64,000 nucleotides of DNA, from the NCBI RefSeq assembly GCF_009827405.1, contig NZ_WTYY01000003.1, positions 496,001 to 560,000 on the forward strand. The letters run 5' to 3'. The DNA is from Alteraurantiacibacter aestuarii. GTDB lineage: Bacteria; Pseudomonadota; Alphaproteobacteria; Sphingomonadales; Sphingomonadaceae. Below the pieces are notes generated by a model that ran no database searches, had not been told where the DNA came from, and saw only the letters and a program-made list of their open reading frames with translations. This document shows, piece after piece, positions 10,238 through 17,797 of this stretch; position 1 is the first letter of the stretch; every line of letters begins with the position of its first letter. The translations under genes were made by a program, and so were the position numbers.

Positions 10238-11173
10238 CTACAGCTTCCCGGTCAGTTCCGGCACTGCCTGGAACAGGTCTGCGACCAGTCCCAGATCGGC
10301 AATCTGGAAGATCGGTGCATCGGGGTCCTTGTTGATCGCCACGATCACCTTGGAATCCTTCATGCCCGCCAGATGCTGGATCGCGCCCGATATGCCCACG
10401 GCGATATACAGGTCCGGCGCGACGATCTTGCCGGTCTGGCCGACTTGATAATCATTGGAGATATAGCCCGCATCCACTGCCGCGCGGCTGGCACCGATGG
10501 CGGCACCAAGCTTGTCTGCCAGCGGAGTGATGATCTGGCTGAATGTCTCGGCATCCTTCAGCGCGCGGCCACCCGATACGATGATCCCGGCGCTGGTCAG
10601 TTCGGGGCGTTCGGACCTGGATGCTTCCAGACCCACAAAGCTGGACAGGCCTGCATCGCCCGGTCCCGAAACCGCCTCGACAGTGGCGGAGCCGCCCGTG
10701 GCAGCAGCCTTGTCAAAGGTCGTCGTGCGCACGGTGATAACCAGCCTGGCATCGCTGCTCTGTACCGTGGCAACGGCATTGCCGGCATAGATCGGGCGGG
10801 TGAAGGTCTTTGGTCCCTCAACCGAAATGATCTCCGACACCTGCATCACGTCGAGCAGGGCGGCCACGCGCGGAGCGATGTTCTTGCCCGTGGTGGTGGC
10901 AGGCGCGAGGAAGGCGTCATAGCCATCCATCAGGCCCGCGATCAGCGGCGCGACATTCTCCGCCAGCTGCGCGCCATAGGCGGCATCCTGCGCCACAAGC
11001 ACCTTCTCCACCCCGGCAATGGCGGCGGCGGCATCGGCGACGCCAGCGGCATCATCGCCGCCAGCCACCAGCACATGCACCGGCCCGCCCAGTGCGGCGG
11101 CGGCGGTTACTGTGGCCAGAGTTGCGGCGCTCAATACGCCGCCATCGTGTTCTGCAAGGACCAGCGCGCTCAT
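10238..11173 (-). CDS. etfA: Electron transfer flavoprotein, alpha subunit
   Basis: 311 residues. EtfA binds FAD and, with EtfB, takes electrons from acyl-CoA and other dehydrogenases and passes them to ETF:ubiquinone oxidoreductase. The C-terminal FAD domain is plain: ISAGRALKD-like [30 protein letters not shown], then [20 protein letters not shown] and [16 protein letters not shown]. The N-terminal domain starts [12 protein letters not shown]. The start codon overlaps the etfB stop by 4 bp, so the pair is translated together. Length is as expected for the family. Confidence 0.96.
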   Translation of the reverse strand: MSALVLAEHDGGVLSAATLATVTAAAALGGPVHVLVAGGDDAAGVADAAAAIAGVEKVLVAQDAAYGAQLAENVAPLIAGLMDGYDAFLAPATTTGKNIAPRVAALLDVMQVSEIISVEGPKTFTRPIYAGNAVATVQSSDARLVITVRTTTFDKAAATGGSATVEAVSGPGDAGLSSFVGLEASRSERPELTSAGIIVSGGRALKDAETFSQIITPLADKLGAAIGASRAAVDAGYISNDYQVGQTGKIVAPDLYIAVGISGAIQHLAGMKDSKVIVAINKDPDAPIFQIADLGLVADLFQAVPELTGKL

Positions 11174-11919
11174 GCCACGGCTCCCATAGCCTTGAGTTTC
11201 GTCACAAGTTCGTCGACCGAGCCGACCACTTCGCCGGCCTGACGCACCGGCGGCTCCTCAACCTTCAGCGTGGTCAGGCGCGGAGTGGTATCGACGCCGT
11301 AATCGGCGGGCGATTTCACATCGAGCGGCTTCTTCTTGGCCTTCATGATATTGGGCAGGGAGGCATAGCGCGGCTCATTCAGGCGCAGATCGGTGGTGAC
11401 CACCGCAGGCAGCGCCAGCTTCACCGTCTCCAGCCCGCCATCGACTTCGCGGGTGACCGACACGTGATCGCCCTCGATCGCTACCAGCGATGCGAAAGTC
11501 CCCTGCGGGCGGCCCATCAGCGCGGCCAGCATCTGGCCGGTCTGGTTGCAATCATCGTCAATCGCCTGCTTGCCCATCAGCACCATTCCCGGCGCTTCTT
11601 CATCGGCGATGGCTTTCAGGATCCTGGCCACGGCCAGCGGCTCCACCTGATCGTCGGTTTCCACCAGGATCGCCCGGTCGGCGCCCATGGCCAGCGCTGT
11701 GCGCAAGGTTTCCTGCGCCTTGGCCGGACCGATGGAGACAGCGACGATCTCGCTCGCGGCGCCCTTTTCCCTCAGCCGGATCGCCTCTTCCACGGCAATC
11801 TCGTCAAACGGATTCATGCTCATCTTGATATTGGTCAGGTCCACGCCGCTGCCGTCGGCCTTCACGCGCGGCTTGAGATTGTAATCGATCACCCGTTTCA
11901 CAGGCACCAGAATCTTCAT
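11170..11919 (-). CDS. etfB: Electron transfer flavoprotein, beta subunit
   Basis: 249 residues from the ATG at 11919, which has AGGAGGGG a few bases upstream; nine extra codons upstream are open but not part of the protein. The family start [14 protein letters not shown], the AMP-binding signature region ([30 protein letters not shown]) and [20 protein letters not shown] are all present. It is first in the etfBA operon. Upstream lie about 230 bp with repeated GGTGAC motifs that may hold its promoter and operator. Confidence 0.96.
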   Translation of the reverse strand: MKILVPVKRVIDYNLKPRVKADGSGVDLTNIKMSMNPFDEIAVEEAIRLREKGAASEIVAVSIGPAKAQETLRTALAMGADRAILVETDDQVEPLAVARILKAIADEEAPGMVLMGKQAIDDDCNQTGQMLAALMGRPQGTFASLVAIEGDHVSVTREVDGGLETVKLALPAVVTTDLRLNEPRYASLPNIMKAKKKPLDVKSPADYGVDTTPRLTTLKVEEPPVRQAGEVVGSVDELVTKLKAMGAVA

Positions 11920-12153
11920 CGGTCGCCCCTCCTGTGGGCATCGCAAAAGCGCTGTAATATTATTGCGCCGCCTTCGCCTTCCTTGCGCCGCAGGTCAAGA
12001 GTGCAAGGTGACAAAGGTGACACCCCGTCACCTTACACGCCTTCACCATGAAACTTCATTAAACCAACAACTTACACCGCATTTCCGTGCCTGGAAGCAG
12101 GTGACACCGCGCCGCAGGGGCCGCGCAAGTCATTTGTCCATACGCCCCACATA
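11920..12153. other. Intergenic region with repeated GGTGACA motifs and a palindrome
   Basis: There is no gene between 11920 and 12240. The stretch contains the motif AAGGTGAC at 12005-12012 and again at 12014-12021. The second copy forms a perfect 8-bp inverted repeat with GTCACCTT at 12027-12034 around a 5-base centre. A further GGTGACAC lies near 12100. It is in the right place to hold the etfBA promoter (minus strand). The set could be an operator for an unknown regulator or part of a dispersed intergenic repeat; the sequence alone does not decide. Confidence 0.45.
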
Positions 12154-12190
12154 CAAAGAGCCGCGGCCAGTTAGGCGCGCGGCTCTTGTG
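12154..12190 (-). terminator. Probable terminator after sucC
   Basis: A perfect 10-bp inverted repeat, AAGAGCCGCG (12156-12165) with CGCGGCTCTT (12178-12187), with a 12-base loop. Read on the minus strand, the stem is followed by only a short T-rich run (TTTGT), so it is a modest terminator. It lies about 55 bp past the sucC stop. Confidence 0.7.
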
Positions 12191-12240
12191 TAGGAAAGAC
12201 CCGGCAGCCTGTCAGCGCCGGGTGTTGCTGGCCGAAACTG

Positions 12241-13440
12241 TCAGGCCGCCTGCTTGACCTCGGCCACGATCTTGCGGGCGGCATCGCCCAGGTCGTTGGC
12301 AGAGACGATGGGCAGGCCGGAATTGGCGAGGATATCCTTGCCTTTCTGCACATTGGTGCCTTCCAGGCGGACAACCAGCGGCACGTCCAGGTCCACTTCA
12401 CGCGCGGCGGCGACGATGCCTTCCGCAATCGTGTCACAGCGCATGATGCCGCCGAAGATATTGACCAGAATGCCTTTTACCGCCGGATCGGACAGGATGA
12501 TCTTGAAAGCTGCGGTGACCTTTTCCTTGGTCGCGCCGCCGCCCACATCGAGGAAGTTGGCGGGGAATGAACCGTTCAGCTTGATGATATCCATCGTCGC
12601 CATGGCCAGGCCTGCGCCATTGACCATGCAGCCGATATCGCCATCCAGCTTGATATAGGCGAGATCGTATTTGCTGGCTTCGACCTCCATCGGATCTTCC
12701 TCGGTCTCATCGCGCATCGCTTCCACATCGGGGTGGCGATAGAGCGCGTTCGAGTCGAAGCTCATCTTGGTGTCGAGGACGAGGAGGTTTCCGTCCTTGG
12801 TTTCCACCAGCGGATTGATCTCCAGCATGTCGCAATCCAGCGTGGTGAAGGCGGTATAAAGCTGGCTGGACAGCTTCTGCGCCTGCTTGGCCAGATCGCC
12901 CGAAAGCTTCAGCGCAAAGGCCACGGCGCGGCCGTGGTGCGGCATGAAGCCGGTGGCGGGATCAATGGTGATGGTGGTGATCAGTTCGGGCGTATCATGC
13001 GCCACCGTCTCAATATCCATGCCGCCTTCGGTGGATACGATCATGGCGATCTTGCTGCTGGCCCGGTCGACCAGCATGGAGAGGTAGAATTCCTTCGCAA
13101 TATCAACGCCATCGGTCACATACAGGCGATTGACCTGCTTGCCCGCGGCACCCGTCTGGATGGTGACCAGCGTGTTGCCCAGCATGTCCTTCGCGTCGGC
13201 TTCCACGTCGGCGATGCTCTTGGCCAGCCGCACGCCGCCCTTGGCATCCGGGCCCAGCTCCACGAATTTGCCCTTGCCGCGTCCACCTGCATGGATCTGC
13301 GATTTGACCACATAGAGCGGCCCGGGAAGCTTGTTTGCCCCGGCCACGGCTTCTTCCACGCTCATCGCGGCATAGCCGGTGGGGATGCCGATTCCGAACT
13401 TCGCGAGCAGTTCCTTGGCCTGGTATTCGTGGATGTTCAT
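12241..13440 (-). CDS. sucC: Succinyl-CoA synthetase (ADP-forming), beta subunit
   Basis: 399 residues with the typical start [17 protein letters not shown], an ATP-grasp domain in the first half ([20 protein letters not shown]) and the CoA-ligase domain in the second ([17 protein letters not shown]). The enzyme makes succinate and ATP from succinyl-CoA in the TCA cycle as an alpha-beta complex. sucD is not adjacent: downstream lies a hairpin terminator and then etfBA. The alpha subunit must therefore be encoded outside the window. Confidence 0.97.
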   Translation of the reverse strand: MNIHEYQAKELLAKFGIGIPTGYAAMSVEEAVAGANKLPGPLYVVKSQIHAGGRGKGKFVELGPDAKGGVRLAKSIADVEADAKDMLGNTLVTIQTGAAGKQVNRLYVTDGVDIAKEFYLSMLVDRASSKIAMIVSTEGGMDIETVAHDTPELITTITIDPATGFMPHHGRAVAFALKLSGDLAKQAQKLSSQLYTAFTTLDCDMLEINPLVETKDGNLLVLDTKMSFDSNALYRHPDVEAMRDETEEDPMEVEASKYDLAYIKLDGDIGCMVNGAGLAMATMDIIKLNGSFPANFLDVGGGATKEKVTAAFKIILSDPAVKGILVNIFGGIMRCDTIAEGIVAAAREVDLDVPLVVRLEGTNVQKGKDILANSGLPIVSANDLGDAARKIVAEVKQAA

Positions 13441-13546
13441 TTGTGCTGTGAACCTTTGCCTGTGGGATGGTGCAATGCAATAATCGCTAAAGCATCATCG
13501 CGCCGCGCTTGCAATGTGTTCTGGCACATACCAACTGTGCGGCTGC

Positions 13547-14329
13547 ATGATAGACCGCCTACGCCTCAGAGATATCTGCGTTGAAGCAGGCAACATCGCT
13601 TTGCGGCAATGGCCGGGCCACGGGCATGAGGTAGAGACGTGGGACAAGGGCGGTGACAGCCCGGTTTGCGCCGCCGACATCGAAGTGGACGGCTTCCTCA
13701 AGCAGGAACTGGGGCGCTTGCTGCCCTCTGCCGGGTGGCTTTCGGAAGAGACGGGCGATGATCCCTCGCGGCTCAGCAAGGGGCTGATCTGGTGCGTCGA
13801 TCCGATCGACGGGACGCGCGATTTCATCCACGGGCGCGATGGCTGGGCGATCTCTGTCGGGCTGGTGAGTTCGGGCAGGCCCTTGATGGGATTGCTGGTC
13901 GCCCCTGCGCGCGGAGAGGTGTGGACCGCCACGGCGGGCAAGGGAGCGCGGCTCAACGGGCAGGACCTGGTGGCCAGCAAGCGCGCGACCTTTCCCGGAT
14001 CGCGCGTGCCGACGCATTCGCTGGCCGAGGAAGACAAGGACCTGACCATGGTCGACCGGCCCAATTCCATCGCCCTGCGCATCGCCATGGTCGCGGATGA
14101 CCGCGCCGATCTGGTGGCCACCCTGCGCTGGGGCTTTGAATGGGACATCGCCGCCGCCACGCTGATCGCGCGCGAGGCCGGGGCCAAGGTGACGGACGCC
14201 TTCGGCCATCCGCTCAACTTCAACAAGCGCGATCCGCGCGCCTTCGGCCTGCTGGTGTGCGCACCCGGCATCCACGATGCCGCCGTCGCAAGACTGGCAG
14301 ACCGCGCAGCGGAATATTCGGTGGTGTGA
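13547..14329 (+). CDS. cysQ: 3'(2'),5'-bisphosphate nucleotidase (CysQ/inositol monophosphatase family)
   Basis: 260 residues from the ATG at 13547. The metal-binding motifs of the family are visible: EE at about residues 67-68 (WLSEETGDD), DPIDGTRDF starting at D85, and EWDIAAATLIAREAGAKVTD near the C-terminus. CysQ-type enzymes remove the 3' phosphate from PAP in sulfate assimilation. Other members hydrolyse inositol phosphates or histidinol phosphate, so the substrate is a family-level inference. It is convergent with the OmpA-like gene, with a shared hairpin terminator between them. Confidence 0.85.
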   Translation: MIDRLRLRDICVEAGNIALRQWPGHGHEVETWDKGGDSPVCAADIEVDGFLKQELGRLLPSAGWLSEETGDDPSRLSKGLIWCVDPIDGTRDFIHGRDGWAISVGLVSSGRPLMGLLVAPARGEVWTATAGKGARLNGQDLVASKRATFPGSRVPTHSLAEEDKDLTMVDRPNSIALRIAMVADDRADLVATLRWGFEWDIAAATLIAREAGAKVTDAFGHPLNFNKRDPRAFGLLVCAPGIHDAAVARLADRAAEYSVV

Positions 14330-14334
14330 AAAGA

Positions 14335-14362
14335 AAAAGGGCGCCCCGAAGGACGCCCTTTT
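14335..14362. terminator. Bidirectional terminator between cysQ and the OmpA-like gene
   Basis: A perfect 9-bp stem, AAAAGGGCG (14335-14343) with CGCCCTTTT (14354-14362), around a 10-base loop. Because it begins with A's and ends with T's it can stop transcription from both convergent genes. Confidence 0.85.
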
Positions 14363-14382
14363 CCCAAGACAATGCCTGAAAC

Positions 14383-15063
14383 CTAGTAGGCTGCGTTAAC
14401 GTCAGCCTGCGTTACCGGCGTGATGCGGATTTCCACGCGGCGGTTCTGCGCACGGCCCGATTCGGTGGTGTTGTCTGCCACCGGGTACTGCTCGCCATAA
14501 CCAATCGATTCGATGCGCGCACGCGATACCCCGCGTGAGACGAGGTAATTGGTGACCGAATCGGCACGGCGGCGCGACAGGTCGAGATTATACTGCTCGC
14601 TGCCGGTCGAATCGGTGTGACCCATCACGTCGATCAGCGAATTGGGATAATTGACCAGGCTCTGCGCCACGCCGTCCAGCGTGTTGCGCATGTTCGGGCT
14701 GATGGCGGTGGAATCGACGGCAAAGGTCACGTCGGGCAGGTTGACCAGGATGCCATCGCCGCCCGGTGTCTGCGTTACGTCCACGCCCGAGCCGGCGGTT
14801 GCCTCTTCCAGCTCGCGAATCTGCTCGTCCATGCGATAGCCGACATAGCCGCCAGCTGCGCCGCCGATGCCTGCGCCCACGATGCGGGCGGTCTTGCCGC
14901 CGATCAGGCCACCCAGCAGGTAGCCCAGACCGGCGCCGCCAATGCCGCCGATCGCGGTACGGGAAATCTTCTGCTCACCGGTGTTGGGATCGGTCACACA
15001 GGCGGTGACGGTTACCATCGAAAGCGCGGCGAGGCTGGAGACGACTAAGCGAGATCTTTGCAT
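14383..15063 (-). CDS. OmpA-family lipoprotein with glycine-zipper domain
   Basis: 226 residues from the ATG at 15063; upstream codons to 15123 are open but precede the signal peptide. The signal peptide ends in the lipobox VTAC with C22. Residues 36-76 form a glycine-zipper repeat (IGGIGGAGLGYLLGGLIGG and then IVGAGIGGAAGGYVGY), and residues 105-215 an OmpA C-terminal domain with GHTDSTGSEQYNLDLSRRRA and GRAQNRRVEI, which binds peptidoglycan. It probably tethers the outer membrane to the cell wall, as YiaD/Pal-like proteins do. A divergent gene starts about 150 bp upstream. Confidence 0.92.
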   Translation of the reverse strand: MQRSRLVVSSLAALSMVTVTACVTDPNTGEQKISRTAIGGIGGAGLGYLLGGLIGGKTARIVGAGIGGAAGGYVGYRMDEQIRELEEATAGSGVDVTQTPGGDGILVNLPDVTFAVDSTAISPNMRNTLDGVAQSLVNYPNSLIDVMGHTDSTGSEQYNLDLSRRRADSVTNYLVSRGVSRARIESIGYGEQYPVADNTTESGRAQNRRVEIRITPVTQADVNAAY

Positions 15064-15210
15064 GGAGATTTTCCTCTCAAAATTCTTGTTACGGCCCGAA
15101 ACTGAATAGACTGATGCCCTCAAAAACGAGCAAGTAGCCTGAGTGTTCCTGAAACCTGCGTGAACATAGTCTTAGACTCAGCCGCACAATCTGCTAGCGC
15201 AAGCTTTCTC

Positions 15211-16503
15211 ATGTCACCTTTCCCCTGGTTCGATGTCGCCATTCTGGCCGGGCTGATATTGCTCAACGGCGTTTTCGCCATGTCAGAGCTGGCGATTGTC
15301 TCTGCCCGCACCGCACGGCTGCGCATGGCTGCCGATGATGGCAGCGCCGCCGCGAAAGTGGCGCTTTCGCTGGCCGCAGACCCGGGCAAGTTCCTTTCCA
15401 CCGTACAGATCGGCATCACGCTGATCGGCATTGTCGCCGGTGCCTATTCTGGCACCACGCTGGGCGGCCCTATGGGGGAGCGGCTGGTTTACCTCGGCCT
15501 CGATCCGGAGCTGGCGGACGATTTCGGCTTTGTGCTGGTGATCGTGATGACCACCTATTTCAGCCTTGTCGTGGGAGAGCTGGTGCCCAAGCAGGTGGCC
15601 CTGCGCGCGGCCATGCCCATCGCGCTGGTCATGGCCCGGCCGATGGCGCTGCTGGCGCGCATCGCGGCGCCGTTTGTGTGGCTGCTCGATACCTCCTCCA
15701 GCCTGATGCTGCGCATCATGGGTGTGCGTAAAGGGGGCGAACACGGGCTGACGGCGGAGGAGATCCACATGATCTTCAGCGATGCCACCAGCACCGGCGT
15801 GATCGAGGAGCAGGAGCGCGCGATCCTTTCGGGCATCATGCGGCTGAATGAAAAGCCCGTGCGTGAACTGATGACCCCGCGCACCCAGCTCGACTGGATC
15901 GATGCGGAGGCCGATGTGCCGGAGATGATGAAGGTCATTGCCGAAACCCCGCATTCGCTGCTGCCCGTGGCGGAAGGTTCGCCGGACAAGGTGCTGGGCG
16001 TGATCAAGGTGCGCGAAGTGCTGGCCCTGATGGTGGCGGGCGGCGAGGTGAACATCCACGCGCTGGTGCGCAAGGCCGAAGTCGTGCCCGATCAGCTGGA
16101 TGCGATGGACGCGCTGCGCGTGCTCCAGCAATCGGGCGTGGGCATGGCCATGGTGCACGATGAATACGGCCATCTGGACGGCATCGTGACCCCGGCAGAC
16201 CTGCTGACGGCGATTGCCGGCAGTTTTGCCAGCCACCAGGACGAAGGCGATGAGCCGATGGTGGTGGAGCGCGACGATGGCACGTTGCTGGTGTCCGGCA
16301 ACATGCCCGCCGATGCGCTGGCGGAAAAGCTCGCCATAGACCTGCCCGAACAACGCGAATTCGCCACCGCCGCAGGCTTCGTGCTGTATTTCCTCAAGAA
16401 GCTTCCGCTCGAAGGCGAAAGCTTCGTGGAACAGGGCTGGCGCTTCGAAGTCATCGACATGGATGGCCGCAAGATCGATAAATTGCTGGTGAGTAGAATC
16501 TGA
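15211..16503 (+). CDS. CNNM-domain membrane protein with CBS pair and CorC/HlyC C-terminus
   Basis: 430 residues from the ATG at 15211. A GTG at 15160 would add 17 residues without clear homology. The DUF21/CNNM membrane domain covers about residues 1-190 and opens with a hydrophobic segment (VAILAGLILLNGVFAMSELA). A CBS-domain pair follows (ELMTPRTQLDWID, YGHLDGIVTPADLL). The CorC_HlyC transporter-associated domain closes the protein (QGWRFEVIDMDGRKIDKLLV). These proteins are annotated as haemolysin-related, but the better-supported role is in Mg2+ or other cation transport or efflux. It is probably monocistronic. Confidence 0.92.
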   Translation: MSPFPWFDVAILAGLILLNGVFAMSELAIVSARTARLRMAADDGSAAAKVALSLAADPGKFLSTVQIGITLIGIVAGAYSGTTLGGPMGERLVYLGLDPELADDFGFVLVIVMTTYFSLVVGELVPKQVALRAAMPIALVMARPMALLARIAAPFVWLLDTSSSLMLRIMGVRKGGEHGLTAEEIHMIFSDATSTGVIEEQERAILSGIMRLNEKPVRELMTPRTQLDWIDAEADVPEMMKVIAETPHSLLPVAEGSPDKVLGVIKVREVLALMVAGGEVNIHALVRKAEVVPDQLDAMDALRVLQQSGVGMAMVHDEYGHLDGIVTPADLLTAIAGSFASHQDEGDEPMVVERDDGTLLVSGNMPADALAEKLAIDLPEQREFATAAGFVLYFLKKLPLEGESFVEQGWRFEVIDMDGRKIDKLLVSRI

Positions 16504-16847
16504 GGTTGGAAGATTCGCGGGGGTGATTGGTTTCCGCGCGAGTAAGTTTGTTCTGCGCACGCGCATCCGCGCGCGCGGCTTTTTTGAGCCTCAGGCGCCG
16601 GCGGGGCCATACGGCCCCTTAGGCTTTCCTCGCGCCTTCGGCGCTGCGGGCGCGCGTTCGCGCTTGCGGGTTGCTGGACGCAGCCCGAACCATTCCCAGA
16701 TCTTCACTGGAGTGCGCTGGCTCGGTCCGCGACCAGCGGACCGCAAGGCCAAAGGCCGCCCGCAGGTGCCCCGCAGCGAAGCGGAGGGATCAGCGCCGAG
16801 GACGCGCGCCCGGATGGGCGTGCGAAAAACAAAACCCTACGCTTAAA
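16504..16847. other. GC-rich noncoding region with many short inverted repeats
   Basis: 344 bp between two convergent genes hold no convincing gene. The open frame at 16523-16846 encodes an Arg/Pro/Gly-rich string without recognisable domains and looks like a by-product of composition. The stretch contains several short palindromes, for example GGGGCCATACGGCCCC near 16605, GGTCCGCGACCAGCGGACC near 16723 and CGCGCCCGGATGGGCGTGCG near 16805. It may be a dispersed intergenic repeat or a structured RNA; nothing here shows transcription. Confidence 0.4.
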
Positions 16848-17255
16848 TCAGGAAGGTATTACTGCCCGTGCGGCCTGGCCGTCACCTTCGGGTGCGGCGA
16901 TGATGGCGCGGGTGGTGGCGCCCTTGTCGACCGTATAGGTGCCCGGATCGCCCACGGTGGAGCGAATCGCGATTTCGGCTTCTCCGGCACGATCGAGAGC
17001 GGATGTTTCCACCGCGCTGCGCTGGGCAGCGGGGAACAGCGCTTCGAGAGCCTGCTGCGCTGCAGTTCCTTCCACCGGACGCGGAGCGCCGGGGGCGGGG
17101 GGAACCAGTTCGAAATCTGGCGGGATCACCAGCGGCGCCTGGCGCTGCACGGCGAATTCGTCTGGCCGTTCACGGCTGGCGATCAGGCCGCTGCTGCAGG
17201 CCGAAAGCATGGCCGCAGTGCCGATTGCGAGAGTGATACGGGTGAAATTGCGCAT
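16848..17255 (-). CDS. DUF3035 lipoprotein
   Basis: 135 residues from the ATG at 17255, which has GGAGACAG upstream; the longer open frame to 17537 overlaps lspA and is spurious there. The start MRNFTRITLAIGTAAMLSAC carries a lipobox (MLSAC), so the product should be a lipoprotein. The sequence RPDEFAVQRQAPLVIPPDFE is the family hallmark of DUF3035. It follows lspA by 29 bp; the signal peptidase made just upstream would process this protein. Its cellular role is unknown. Confidence 0.88.
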   Translation of the reverse strand: MRNFTRITLAIGTAAMLSACSSGLIASRERPDEFAVQRQAPLVIPPDFELVPPAPGAPRPVEGTAAQQALEALFPAAQRSAVETSALDRAGEAEIAIRSTVGDPGTYTVDKGATTRAIIAAPEGDGQAARAVIPS

Positions 17256-17284
17256 GTAATCTGTCTCCGCGGGTGAATGTCCGC

Positions 17285-17797
17285 TCAAATTTCTTCCTGC
17301 TCTGTGGCCGGTTTCTCGCGCATGAACAAGGCGCGGGCAAGGAGAATCACCACTCCGATGGTGATTGCCGCATCTGCCAGGTTGAAAATCAGGAAGGGGC
17401 GAAAGCTGCCAATGTGGAAATCGGCAAAATCGACGACGTAGCCGAAGCGATAGCGATCGACGATATTGCCCAGCGCCCCGCCCAGGATCAGCGCCAGCGC
17501 GCTGATATCCCACATCTTGCGCTCGCGCAGCATCCACACCAGCACCACCAGTGCGATGATGCTGGTCATCACCACCAGCCCCCAGCGCATTTCCATGCTG
17601 TTCGCCGGCAACATGCCGAGCGACACACCATAATTATTGGTGCGGGTGAAATCGAAGAACGGCAGCAGGCCGTAATGATCGCCCACCTGCCGCAGACCCA
17701 GCACTTCGACCACGAAATGCTTGAGCCACTGGTCGGCGGCAAACAGAACAAGCGCCATGCCCACCCCGATCATGCGCATGCGCTTAAGGTCGGTCAT
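17285..17797 (-). CDS. lspA: Lipoprotein signal peptidase (signal peptidase II)
   Basis: 170 residues from the ATG at 17797, which overlaps the ileS stop by 4 bp. Four transmembrane helices are visible. The catalytic aspartates lie in the conserved blocks [15 protein letters not shown] and IFNLADAAI, with NNYGVSLGM before them. The enzyme cleaves prolipoprotein signal peptides in the inner membrane after lipid is attached to the cysteine. The ileS-lspA pair is a widespread arrangement in proteobacteria. Confidence 0.96.
   Translation of the reverse strand: MTDLKRMRMIGVGMALVLFAADQWLKHFVVEVLGLRQVGDHYGLLPFFDFTRTNNYGVSLGMLPANSMEMRWGLVVMTSIIALVVLVWMLRERKMWDISALALILGGALGNIVDRYRFGYVVDFADFHIGSFRPFLIFNLADAAITIGVVILLARALFMREKPATEQEEI

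Noticed and set aside
16523..16846. 107-codon open frame in the intergenic block
   Set aside because: Low-complexity Arg/Pro/Gly product, palindromic DNA and no ribosome-binding site; treated as noncoding.
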